DNA of 64,000 bases from Halopolyspora algeriensis. GTDB taxonomy: Bacteria; Actinomycetota; Actinomycetes; Mycobacteriales; Pseudonocardiaceae. Below are positions 53,202 to 61,283 of the stretch, one piece after another. How positions within the stretch are numbered: the first letter of the stretch is position 1; every line of letters starts with the position of its first letter. The notes beneath the pieces were generated by a model, which was not told where the DNA came from, searched no databases, and was given only the letters and a program-made list of their open reading frames with translations. The stretch is taken from NCBI RefSeq assembly GCF_003337235.1, contig NZ_QPJC01000002.1, positions 583,380-647,379 on the forward strand. The letters are read 5' to 3'. The position numbers and the translations under genes are program-made.

Positions 53202-53852
53202 TCAAGCAGCGGTGACGAGCAGGCCATCGCGGCGCCATTCGAGGATGCCGTCCTCCAGCAACGCGGCGTCGCGTCCGCTGGCCTGCAGCAGCCGCACAGC
53301 GTCGTAGGACAGCACGCAGTAGCGTCCGCGGCAGTACGCGACGACCTCGGTATCGGCCGGGATCTCGGCCAGCCGGTCGGCCAGCTCCTCCAAGGGAACG
53401 GAGACCGCGCCGGGCACGTGCCCGGCCGCGTACTCCTCGGCAGGGCGCACGTCCAGCACCAGCGCCCTGCCCTCGGTGGCGGCCTGCATGAGCTCCTCGC
53501 GACCGACCAACCGGATACCCTCGTTGTCGAGATAGGTGCGACGGACGGCCGCCACGTCGGCGCGGTGGGTATCGGCGACCCGGCACAGCACCGACAGCAA
53601 CCCGGCCACATCCTCACCGGCCAGCCGATACATCACGCTCGTTCCCTGTCTGCGTGTGGCCACCAGCCCGGCCTCGTTCAGCACCTGCAGGTGGGCGGAG
53701 GCGGTGGTCAACTTCAACCCCACAGTCCGGGCCAGCTCCTGGACCGAGCGTTCGCCCTGGGCCAGCAGTTCCAGCATTTCCAGACGCTTGCCGTGCGCCA
53801 AGGCCTTACCGGTGCCGGCGATGGTGTCGTAGAGATCGGTCTTGTCGGCCAC
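53202..53852 (-). CDS. ArsR-type HTH fused to rhodanese domain
   Basis: 216 aa. N-terminal ArsR wHTH (GKRLEMLELLAQGERSVQELARTVGLKLTTASAHLQVLNEAGLV, about 15-70) and C-terminal rhodanese (VLDVRPAEEYAAGHVPGAVS…VVAYCRGRYCVLSYDAV) with a Cys loop. Such fusions are often sulfur- or persulfide-responsive regulators. Starts GTG 53852. The palindrome TTCCATGGAA (53871-53880) just upstream may be its operator. Neighbouring MFS gene is the likely target; a persulfide dioxygenase remnant lies at 58808. Confidence 0.87.
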   Translation of the reverse strand: MADKTDLYDTIAGTGKALAHGKRLEMLELLAQGERSVQELARTVGLKLTTASAHLQVLNEAGLVATRRQGTSVMYRLAGEDVAGLLSVLCRVADTHRADVAAVRRTYLDNEGIRLVGREELMQAATEGRALVLDVRPAEEYAAGHVPGAVSVPLEELADRLAEIPADTEVVAYCRGRYCVLSYDAVRLLQASGRDAALLEDGILEWRRDGLLVTAA

Positions 53853-54148
53853 ACCGTCATCATTCCACAATTCCATGGAACAATGGACACAAGGTGCTCG
53901 ACAGAACTTGCCGCGCACGTCGAAGAGCTACCTGCCGGGATCGGCCGAGCTCATCGCCGCGGCCCTACTGGACCTGAGAAGGTGCGCGGATCGGCTGTGT
54001 CGCGGTGCGGGTGGCGGAACCTCCGGCTGCGCCTCGCTGCGGGAGGCCGGCACCTCGAGTAGCCACCTGCGCCACGTGCTGACCGCCCTCACGAGGCTGT
54101 GCCGGAGAACCCGCGGCGGTGCCGACTGCCTGCGTGGGCACCGGCCGG

Positions 54149-55807
54149 TTATGCGAGGTCGCGGGCCAGGGCGCGGCCCGCGGCGCGTCCGGAGAAGAGG
54201 CACCCGCCGAGGAAGGTGCCCTCCAGGGCGTTGTAACCGTGCACCCCGCCGCCACCGAAACCGGCGACCTCGCCTGCGGCGTACAGGCCGTCGAACACGC
54301 TGCCGTCGGGGCGCAGCACCTGGGAGTCGAGGTTGGTTTCCAGCCCGCCGAGGGTTTTGCGGGTCAGCAGGTGCAGCCGCACGGCGATCAGCGGGCCGTG
54401 GGCAGGGTCGAGCAGCTTGTGCGGCTTGGCGATGCGGATGAGTCGGTCGCTGAGGTAGCCACGAGCGGCCCGGATCGCGCTGACCTGCATGTCCTTGCTG
54501 TAGCTGTGGTCGAGCTCGCGGTCGCGGGCGACGACCTCGCGTTCGACGTCGTCATGGCTCAGCAGCGGTGTGTCGGTCAGCGCGTTCATCCCGTCGACGA
54601 GATCGCGCAGGTTGTCCCGCACGACGAAGTCCGCCCCGTGGCGCTTGAACTGCTCGACCGGCCCCGGCGCGCCCTTTTTCACCCTGCTGAGCAGGTCGGA
54701 GAGCTTCTTGCTCGTGAAATCCGGGTTCTGCTCGGAGCCGGACAGCGCGAACTCCTTTTCGATGATCGACTGGTCGAGCAGAAACCACGTGTGGTCGTGG
54801 CCGGTGTCGAGGATGTGGCGGAACGTGCCCATCGTGTCGAACCCCGGGAAGTAGGGCGCGGGCAGCCGCTTGCCCGTGGCATCCAGCCACAGCGACGAGG
54901 GCCCGGGCAGGATGCGGATGCCGTGGCCGGGCCAGACCGGGTCCCAGTTGGCGATGCCCTCGGTGTAGTGCCACATGCGGTCGCGGTTGACGGTGCTGCC
55001 GCCGGCGCTTTCGGTGATCTCCAGCATCCGCCCGTCCACGTGCGCGGGCACCCCGGTGAGCATGTGCTCCGGTGCCCGGCCGAGCCACGACGGCCAGTGG
55101 CGGCGCACCAGCTCGGGATTGCCGCCGATGCCGCCGGAGGTGACCACCACGGCACGGGCGTGGAAGTCGAACTCCCCCACCGCGGTCCGCGACGACGGCA
55201 CACCCCGGGCTTCGGCGGAGGGTTCCAGCACGGTGCCGCGCACTCCCTCGGCGGCACCGCCGTTCACCAGCAGCTCGTCCACCCGGTGGCGGTGCTTGAT
55301 CGTCACCAGGCCGTTGCGCTGGGCCTCACGGACTCGCTCGGCGAAGACCCGGACCACTTCGGGACCGGTCCCCCAGGTGATGTGGAACCGCGGCACCGAG
55401 TTGCCGTGCCCGGTGGCGGTGCCGCTGCCCCGCTCGGCCCAGCCGACGAACGGCAGGAACCGCACACCGAGATCGCGCAGGTAGTCCCGCTTGTCTCCGG
55501 CGGCGAACTCGACGTAGGCCTGCGCCCACTGCCGCGGCCAGTGGTCCTCGCGCTGCCGGTCGAAGGCCGCGGTGCCCATCCAGTCCTGCCAGGCCAGCTC
55601 GGCGGAATCCTTGACGCCCATGCGCCGCTGCTCGGGACTGTCCACCAGGAACAAACCGCCCAGCGACCAGTACGCCTGGCCGCCGAGGTTGTCGGCGCTT
55701 TCCTGCTCGACCACGAGCACCGAGCGGCCGGCCCTGGTCAGTTCGTACGTGGCCACCAGCCCCGCGAGTCCGGCCCCGACCACGATGACGTCGGCATCCG
55801 CTGCCAT
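54149..55807 (-). CDS. FAD-binding dehydrogenase (KstD/fumarate-reductase fold, Rv0785-like)
   Basis: 552 aa. N-terminal DVIVVGAGLAGLVATYELTRAG FAD motif, GGQAYWSLGGLFLVDSPEQ, then GGIGGNPELVRRHWP, late TLGGLETNLDSQVLRPDG and YAAGEVAGFGGGGVHGYNALEGTFLGGC. Family includes 3-ketosteroid-delta1-dehydrogenase relatives and the mycobacterial Rv0785 group; true substrate unknown. GAGGAGCGAGC before ATG 55807. A partly deleted second copy lies at 51654-51751. Confidence 0.9.
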   Translation of the reverse strand: MAADADVIVVGAGLAGLVATYELTRAGRSVLVVEQESADNLGGQAYWSLGGLFLVDSPEQRRMGVKDSAELAWQDWMGTAAFDRQREDHWPRQWAQAYVEFAAGDKRDYLRDLGVRFLPFVGWAERGSGTATGHGNSVPRFHITWGTGPEVVRVFAERVREAQRNGLVTIKHRHRVDELLVNGGAAEGVRGTVLEPSAEARGVPSSRTAVGEFDFHARAVVVTSGGIGGNPELVRRHWPSWLGRAPEHMLTGVPAHVDGRMLEITESAGGSTVNRDRMWHYTEGIANWDPVWPGHGIRILPGPSSLWLDATGKRLPAPYFPGFDTMGTFRHILDTGHDHTWFLLDQSIIEKEFALSGSEQNPDFTSKKLSDLLSRVKKGAPGPVEQFKRHGADFVVRDNLRDLVDGMNALTDTPLLSHDDVEREVVARDRELDHSYSKDMQVSAIRAARGYLSDRLIRIAKPHKLLDPAHGPLIAVRLHLLTRKTLGGLETNLDSQVLRPDGSVFDGLYAAGEVAGFGGGGVHGYNALEGTFLGGCLFSGRAAGRALARDLA

Positions 55808-55830
55808 GCTCGCTCCTCGCTGCGTCCGAC

Positions 55831-56214
55831 TTGCGCTGGTGGGACACCCACCTCGCCAGGACAACGAGCGGGAGCACCGGTGGTTTCTCCGCAGGCGGCG
55901 GCAACCGAGCGTCAAACTACCTGCGCGAGCGGGATCGCCGCCGACCAGCCGACCAACACGGCCGAACGGCCCGCGTGGTGCGCCACGCCGGTCGGTGGCT
56001 GGAGCACCACCCCGGCGACCGGCTGCGCGACGACGAAATCGTGGTGACCTGGGCCGTAGCCGATGCCGAACTCATCCGCTACCAGCTACGTGAGCACCTG
56101 CTGCCCAGCCGCGTGTTTCCCGCCGCCCCTCGCGTGCGCACCGGAAAAACCTCTCGCGCCCGCGAAGCGGGTGAGATTCCTCCGCCCCGCGGCCGCGACG
56201 AAGACGCCAAGTAG
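55831..56214 (+). CDS. Hypothetical ORF (127 aa, TTG start), uncertain
   Basis: Arg-rich N-half, then DEIVVTWAVADAELIRYQLREHLLPSRVFP, which looks more gene-like than shadow. Starts at TTG within the flavoprotein leader with no clear ribosome site. Not recognised; could be non-coding. Confidence 0.25.
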   Translation: MRWWDTHLARTTSGSTGGFSAGGGNRASNYLRERDRRRPADQHGRTARVVRHAGRWLEHHPGDRLRDDEIVVTWAVADAELIRYQLREHLLPSRVFPAAPRVRTGKTSRAREAGEIPPPRGRDEDAK

Positions 56215-56637
56215 GTCCGGTCTCGTAGCGCAGCAAGCAAGCCCCGTTTACCTCTCCGGACTCAATTGCTCGTCGCCGGTGGTTCCTCTCGGCTCAGGAA
56301 GCTCTGGTCGAAGCTGCGTGGCAGGTTTCTGGCGTATTCCGGGAATGTGTGCGATTGCATCAGCTGCGATTTCCACACTCGTGTAGGACACCGGTGACCT
56401 CGCCTGCAGCGCGGCTGAGTAGAGCCCACTTTCCACGGATGCGACTGCGCTGAAGCGGTGACCAAAACAACCCCCGGTTGGCCACTATTTGCGGGGTCTG
56501 GCCCGCGGCACGATCGAGCTCTCCCACGGGCTGGCCGAGCTGGACAGCCGGCGCAGCACCACGCCGCCGGCGGCGGCACCTGGTCGCGCGACACGAACCC
56601 GGACTCCTGACGTGATCGGCCGCCAGGACAGCAAAAG

Positions 56638-56666
56638 GTCCCCGCGACCAGCACGGTCGCGGGGAC
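56638..56666 (-). terminator. Intrinsic terminator of the ECF-sigma operon
   Basis: GTCCCCGCGACC (56638-56649) pairs perfectly with GGTCGCGGGGAC (56655-56666); on the minus strand the stem is followed by CTTTTGC. About 50 nt after the 71-aa gene. The rest of 56215-56718 has no gene; its lower GC suggests decayed insertion. Confidence 0.7.
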
Positions 56667-56718
56667 TACGATGCTGCCGGTCCCCTCTCGCTGAGGGATC
56701 CTCAACCGTGAGGGTCCG

Positions 56719-56934
56719 CTACGATGTTGGCCGCGGGCGCCCAGTTCGCAGACCCCTGGGTGGCGGTTCGACCGGTGTTGGCGCTTCCGAAGTTTCGCGG
56801 ACCAGGGATCGGGCCCACCGTCTGGCTTCGTCGCGGGTCCTGGACCAGACCGTGGCCTGCCCGGTGTCCGGGCTGAGCACGGTCCAGCCCGGCCCGGAGT
56901 TGACGATGAGTGCGTCCGGCATCGGTGTCTTCAT
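56719..56934 (-). CDS. Small protein (71 aa)
   Basis: MKTPMPDALIVNSGPGWTVL, then SPDTGQATVWSRTRDEARRWARSL: a beta-beta-alpha unit like small DUF2188-type proteins, with a Pro/Arg tail. Starts 4 nt after the CU044_5270-type gene's stop, so the third gene of the sigma operon. Confidence 0.55.
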   Translation of the reverse strand: MKTPMPDALIVNSGPGWTVLSPDTGQATVWSRTRDEARRWARSLVRETSEAPTPVEPPPRGLRTGRPRPTS

Positions 56935-56938
56935 GGGC

Positions 56939-58138
56939 TCACTTCGGGATGGCGAACTTCGGCTTGTCGGTGATGTTCGTGGTCACGGCCGCGGAATAGA
57001 AGACCGTCCCCTTCGGGGCGTGCAGGTTGGCCGGGAGCGTGAGCTCGTCGCGGCCACCGGGCTCGACCAAAACCTGCCGCTGGCCGATGTATTGATAGTC
57101 GGACTTGCTGAAGATGATCTCCTGCCGGATGTGGCCGGTGGAACTGACGCGGCCGACAGCGATACCGGGTTGGCCGTTGAAGGTGGTGGTCTCCTCGGTG
57201 ACGGTGACGCCGGGGATCTTCAGAGCCGCATCGTAGAGGGCAGCGCGTAGGTCGGACGGCACCAAACCGCTGGTCAACACCCCGGCGAGGTGCCTGAACT
57301 GGGTGTCGGCCCGGCTGTGGTTGAACATCACGGCCGAGTCGCCGTGTCCGGTGGCGAGCGCATCGAGCAGCGCTTCCGGATCGCGGGGCAGCGAGTCCAG
57401 GAACGCAGGCGTCGGGAGGTACCACGTAGCGGGTTTGTCCTCGATCGTCGTGCGCTGACCGTCCTTCGAGCTCTGGTCGCCCGTCGCGATGGCCGGATGT
57501 CCGGGTTCGAACGAGTGCATGGTGCGGCCGGTCTGCTTGCCGTTGTGACTCGGTCCCGCGAAGTACCGGGTGTTCGGCTCGAACCGGTCGGGATAGTGGT
57601 TCATGACGTAGCGCTTGTCGGCAGCGCTGCGAAACTCCGTCGCAAGCGGTCCTGTCACGCTTCGGTACATCGTGCCCTGGGCGTTGGCCGGTATCCACAC
57701 CTCCTCGCGAGTCTTCTTTCGGAAGTGAATGAACGCCCTCTCCTGAACGGGAACGGACGTGTCGTGCGCCTTCACGGGCGCCCCGGTCCGCCGCCAGCGC
57801 TCTGTCGTGATGTGGGTGTACTCGCCAGGGCCCGGCTTCGCGTTGTCCGTGTTCTCGGCCGCGGTGTTCAGCACGTGAGCCACCGTCCCCACATGCGCGG
57901 TCTGGGACGTGCCGCCGGCCGGCCCGAAACCGGTCACGCTCAGGCCGGCGCCCGCCACGACCACGGCGACCGCGGCGGCCCCGGCCGTGCGGGCGCGCCG
58001 AGCGAGCCGAGCGCGCCTGCCGTGCCGCAGCACCGTTTGCCAGGCCCGGCCCTGACTGTCCGGAGAAGGCCCCGAACCGAGGGACTCGTCTTCCAACGTC
58101 CGGAGGTTGGTGATCAGGTCTTCGTCGTCGATGTTCAC
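56939..58138 (-). CDS. CU044_5270-family protein (membrane-anchored, sigma partner)
   Basis: 399 aa. N-terminal cytoplasmic part (DDEDLITNLRTLEDESLGSG), a membrane helix (AGAAAVAVVVAGAGLSVTGFG, about 53-75) and a large outer domain with EYTHITTERW, LDSLPRDPEALLDAL, GVTVTEETTTFNGQPGIAVGR. These proteins follow ECF sigma genes in actinobacteria and likely act as anti-sigma or surface sensors. GTG 58138 overlaps the sigma stop (GTGA). Confidence 0.82.
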   Translation of the reverse strand: MNIDDEDLITNLRTLEDESLGSGPSPDSQGRAWQTVLRHGRRARLARRARTAGAAAVAVVVAGAGLSVTGFGPAGGTSQTAHVGTVAHVLNTAAENTDNAKPGPGEYTHITTERWRRTGAPVKAHDTSVPVQERAFIHFRKKTREEVWIPANAQGTMYRSVTGPLATEFRSAADKRYVMNHYPDRFEPNTRYFAGPSHNGKQTGRTMHSFEPGHPAIATGDQSSKDGQRTTIEDKPATWYLPTPAFLDSLPRDPEALLDALATGHGDSAVMFNHSRADTQFRHLAGVLTSGLVPSDLRAALYDAALKIPGVTVTEETTTFNGQPGIAVGRVSSTGHIRQEIIFSKSDYQYIGQRQVLVEPGGRDELTLPANLHAPKGTVFYSAAVTTNITDKPKFAIPK

Positions 58139-58686
58139 GATGCCACCTCTTCGATGTCCGATCCGGTGAATAGGTCCCCATAGGCTTTGCGCAGGGTATC
58201 GAGTCCGTGGGTGGTCTGGCTTTTGACCGTTCCTGGCGAACAGCCCAGCGCCGCAGCGACCTCGTCGACGGGAAGGTCGTAGACGAATCGCAGCACCAGC
58301 ACGGCCCGTTGCCGTGGAGGCACCCGTAACAGGGCAGCCCGCAAGCCTTGGCGCTCGAGCTCGCTGTCGTCCTGCTCCATCGAGCGTTCCGGCACGTCGG
58401 CCACAGTGTGCTCGCGGCCACGTCTGCCGCGGCGGGTGTCGATGAACAGCCGCGTCACGGTCTTGCGTAGGTAGGCCTGCGCGGTGGTCCGGCGTACCCG
58501 GCGCCAACGCGAATACAGCCGCACGAACGCCTGCTGCGCGATCTCCTCACTCTCTACGTGGTTCCCACAGAGGGTGTAGGCATACCGGCACGCGGAGGCG
58601 AACTGCGCGGCGAAAAAGTCGGCGAACTCGCCGTCCTTCCCCGCCGAGGACTGTCCATCGTCGTCTGTGCTCGCATGCTGCACCAC
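58135..58686 (-). CDS. ECF sigma factor, SigE-type
   Basis: 183 aa. Region 2: DFFAAQFASACRYAYTLCGNHVESEEIAQQAFVRLYSRW; region 4: ALLRVPPRQRAVLVLRFVYDLPVDEVAAALGCSPGTVKSQTTHGLDTLR. GTG 58686 lies 5 nt after GGAAGGGA; the frame extends to 58818. First gene of a three-gene unit with its probable anti-sigma partner. Confidence 0.9.
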   Translation of the reverse strand: MVQHASTDDDGQSSAGKDGEFADFFAAQFASACRYAYTLCGNHVESEEIAQQAFVRLYSRWRRVRRTTAQAYLRKTVTRLFIDTRRGRRGREHTVADVPERSMEQDDSELERQGLRAALLRVPPRQRAVLVLRFVYDLPVDEVAAALGCSPGTVKSQTTHGLDTLRKAYGDLFTGSDIEEVAS

Positions 58687-58807
58687 AAGTCCCTTCCGGG
58701 TCCAATACCCGATCTGCTCGACTGCTCTACCCCTACTACAAGCAGGCAGCCAGCCAGGTTGTATGGCGCCACGAACCCCGCCCAGAATGTGACCTGAAAC
58801 ATTGTTC

Positions 58808-59188
58808 TCAACGGACACGGCAACGTGTGCGCATGCGCCGCCAGTAGGGCGGTATCGCAGGCGGGTTATTCAGCCGCAGGCACTCGCCGACGAACTCGTC
58901 CTGGGAGTCGACCTCGGCCAGGATCGGATTGGTGCGCCGCTCGAAGCCGACCGTGATCGACAGACGACTGCCGATGTTGCCTCCGCACAGCGAACCCGCC
59001 ACGTGGGTCGGATACACCTGCACATGATCCGGCAGCGACAGCAGCTTGGTCTGGATCGTCTCGCAGAACACTCCGGCCGCCCGGCGCGCCTGCTCCTGCT
59101 CCCCTGGTGCATCGCGAGCAGCAGTCCGGCCTCGCCAGTACACTGCCGCCTTGCGACCGGGGGCGTATCCACCGCCTCGGGTCAGCAA
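58808..59188 (-). pseudogene. Remnant of MBL-fold persulfide dioxygenase
   Basis: The frame ending at 58808 contains LPDHVQVYPTHVAGSLCGGN, then IGSRLSITVGFERRTNPIL and LRLNNPPAIPPYWRRMR, which match the middle of MBL-fold persulfide dioxygenase/rhodanese proteins (about 455 aa). The metal-binding HxHxDH N-part and the rhodanese domain are missing, and upstream residues do not fit. A decayed fragment of about 100 codons. Confidence 0.7.
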
Positions 59189-59280
59189 CCAAACAGTGGT
59201 ACAGCGTTATGGTGTGGCGGCCGCACCAGCGAACCGGGTGCAGTCCGGGCATCGCACACACCCGACAGGTTTCCGCGGAG

Positions 59281-60255
59281 CTATCCCGCATCCTCGCCCG
59301 CGGCGCGTTCGGCGAGCCGTTCGCGCTGCGGCACGACCGTGTACTGCGGATCGCGGGCCGAGGCCATCCCGGCCTCGAAAACCCCGAAGCGGGTGGCCAC
59401 CGCACCGGCGGTGAGGCTCAGCCCGGCCAGCACCGACAGCACGCGACTACGGCCGGCGAAAGGTGCCGCGAGGCCGCCGGCCACGGTGCACGCCCGCGCG
59501 AGACGCATCAGCTTTCCCGCCCGGTCCCGCTTGTAGGCCTGCCCGGGCAGCCCGATGCGCTTTTCCAGCATCGTGACCGCGGCGATCTCCAGTGCCGCTC
59601 CCCCTGCGGCCAACCGCCGGGCCGGTCCGGCTTCGCCGACCGGGACGGCCACCATGGCCACCGCCGCCCCGCTGGACAAGGCGCTGCCCGCGAAGACGAA
59701 CGGCAGCTTGCGGTGACCCTCGTGCCAGGCGGGCACGGCGGTGTCGGCGAGCAGCACCGCCGTGTAGGTGACCATCGCCGGCCCGAGCACGCCCGAGGCG
59801 GCGCCGCTGATCCGGGCCGCCACGGGCAGCAGGCCCGTGACCTCGCTGACCGCCGTCGCCGAGGCCATCGCGGAAAACGGGGACAGGATCCAGGTCCCGA
59901 CGCTCAGCGGGGAGGTCGGCTTGAACACGCGCAGCATGTTGAGGAACCGCTCCGGGCGCCCCAGGTCGTGGATCAGCGCCCCGACACTGGCCAGCGAGCC
60001 CACACTCCCGGCCAGCCGTCCGACCCGCCGCAGCCGGGGCCGTCCGGTCCAGGCGGCGAACTCCCCCACCAGTGACGACACGCCTGCCGTGCCCCCCAGG
60101 TACAGGTAGGCGGGCACGTCCGGCACCTTCCACACCGGCGGCTTGATCACCGGGCGTCCGTAGTAGGACTCGAACTCCGCATCCGGGACCATGGCCTGCT
60201 CGCCCCGGCGGCGCAGGTTGCGTCGGGCTTCACCGCCCACGTGCTGCTCGCTCAC
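59281..60255 (-). CDS. Formate dehydrogenase membrane subunit, NrfD/PsrC-like (copy 2)
   Basis: 324 aa. ESYYGRPVIKPPVWKVPDVP start, LIHDLGRPERFLNMLRVFKP and TSPLSVGTWILSPF signature, about 8 helices, ends YTVVPQRERLAERAA as in copy 1 (YTVVPQRERL). Start GTG 60255 overlaps the Fe-S gene by 4 nt (GTGA). Confidence 0.87.
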   Translation of the reverse strand: MSEQHVGGEARRNLRRRGEQAMVPDAEFESYYGRPVIKPPVWKVPDVPAYLYLGGTAGVSSLVGEFAAWTGRPRLRRVGRLAGSVGSLASVGALIHDLGRPERFLNMLRVFKPTSPLSVGTWILSPFSAMASATAVSEVTGLLPVAARISGAASGVLGPAMVTYTAVLLADTAVPAWHEGHRKLPFVFAGSALSSGAAVAMVAVPVGEAGPARRLAAGGAALEIAAVTMLEKRIGLPGQAYKRDRAGKLMRLARACTVAGGLAAPFAGRSRVLSVLAGLSLTAGAVATRFGVFEAGMASARDPQYTVVPQRERLAERAAGEDAG

Positions 60256-61283
60256 CGTCGCCCCCCTACGAACGCCATCGCCACCGCCGCCGCCGTGACC
60301 ACCGCGGCGGCCCCGGCCGACCGCCACATCGACGGAAGATCCCGCGTCGTGACCACCGGGTCCGGGGGCAGGCCGTAGACCTCCGGCTCGTCGAGCAGCA
60401 GGAAGAACGCCCCGTCACCACCGACGCCGTCGGTCGGCTCGTGGCCGTAGAGGCGAGCCTCGGTGATGCCGCGCTCGTGCAACTTCTCCACCCGTTCGGC
60501 GGCGCGCTCGCGCAGCTCGTCCAGTTGTCCGTACTGGATGGAGTTGGTGGGGCAGGCCTTGGCGCAGGCGGGTTCGAGACCGTCTCCCAACCGGTCGTAG
60601 CACAGCGTGCACTTGAACACCCGCCCGTCGTCCGGGCGCTGGTCGATCACGCCGTACGGGCAGGCGGGCACGCAGTAGCCGCAGCCGTTGCAGATGTCCT
60701 CCTGGACCACCACGGTGCCGTACTCGGTGCGAAACAGCGACCCCGTCGGGCAGACGTCCAGGCAGGCGGCGTGGGTGCAGTGCTTGCACACGTCCGACGA
60801 CATCAGCCAGCGCACCTCGCGGTCGCCCTGGAGCGCCCCCTGCGCGCCCGGCGTGACGGGCGGGCCGACACCGGGCATGCCCAGGTCGGCACCCCGGGTA
60901 CCGGCCACCTCCTCCGGGGTGGTGCTCGCCGGGGTGGGCGAGCCGGCCCCCTCACCGTCGCTGCGCGCGGCGGACAGCGAGCCCAGCAGGTCGACGTCCT
61001 CGTGGACCGGCACGCTCTGCTCGATGAAGGCCACGTGCCGCCAACTGTTCGCTCCGAGCTCGGTGGTGTTGTCGTAGGACATGCCGGTCATGTCGAGCAC
61101 GTCGCCGGGAACCAGGTTCCACTCCTTGCAGGCCACCTCGCAGGCCTTGCACCCGATGCAGACGCTGGTGTCGGTGAAAAAGCCCATGCGAGGCGGGTGC
61201 TGCCCGTCGTATCCCGCTTCACCGGCCGGGTCGTCGAGCGGCCCGGCCAGGCGCTCGTAGGTCGTGTACGTCCCGTCTGTCAT
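60252..61283 (-). CDS. fdhB-like: Formate dehydrogenase iron-sulfur (beta) subunit, copy 2
   Basis: 343 aa. Same four-cluster Cys pattern as copy 1 (CIGCKACEVACKEW, CKHCTHAACLDVCPTG, CNGCGYCVPACPYG, CTLCYDRL/EPACAKACPT) and a C-terminal hydrophobic tail. Has an extra Ala/Gly/Pro/Thr-rich insert of roughly 25 residues (about 108-155) absent from copy 1. Overlaps alpha by 4 nt. Confidence 0.92.
   Translation of the reverse strand: MTDGTYTTYERLAGPLDDPAGEAGYDGQHPPRMGFFTDTSVCIGCKACEVACKEWNLVPGDVLDMTGMSYDNTTELGANSWRHVAFIEQSVPVHEDVDLLGSLSAARSDGEGAGSPTPASTTPEEVAGTRGADLGMPGVGPPVTPGAQGALQGDREVRWLMSSDVCKHCTHAACLDVCPTGSLFRTEYGTVVVQEDICNGCGYCVPACPYGVIDQRPDDGRVFKCTLCYDRLGDGLEPACAKACPTNSIQYGQLDELRERAAERVEKLHERGITEARLYGHEPTDGVGGDGAFFLLLDEPEVYGLPPDPVVTTRDLPSMWRSAGAAAVVTAAAVAMAFVGGRR

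Noticed and set aside
56215..56637. Possible transposase remnant
   Set aside because: Lower GC but no transposase motif, terminal repeats or target duplication found by eye.
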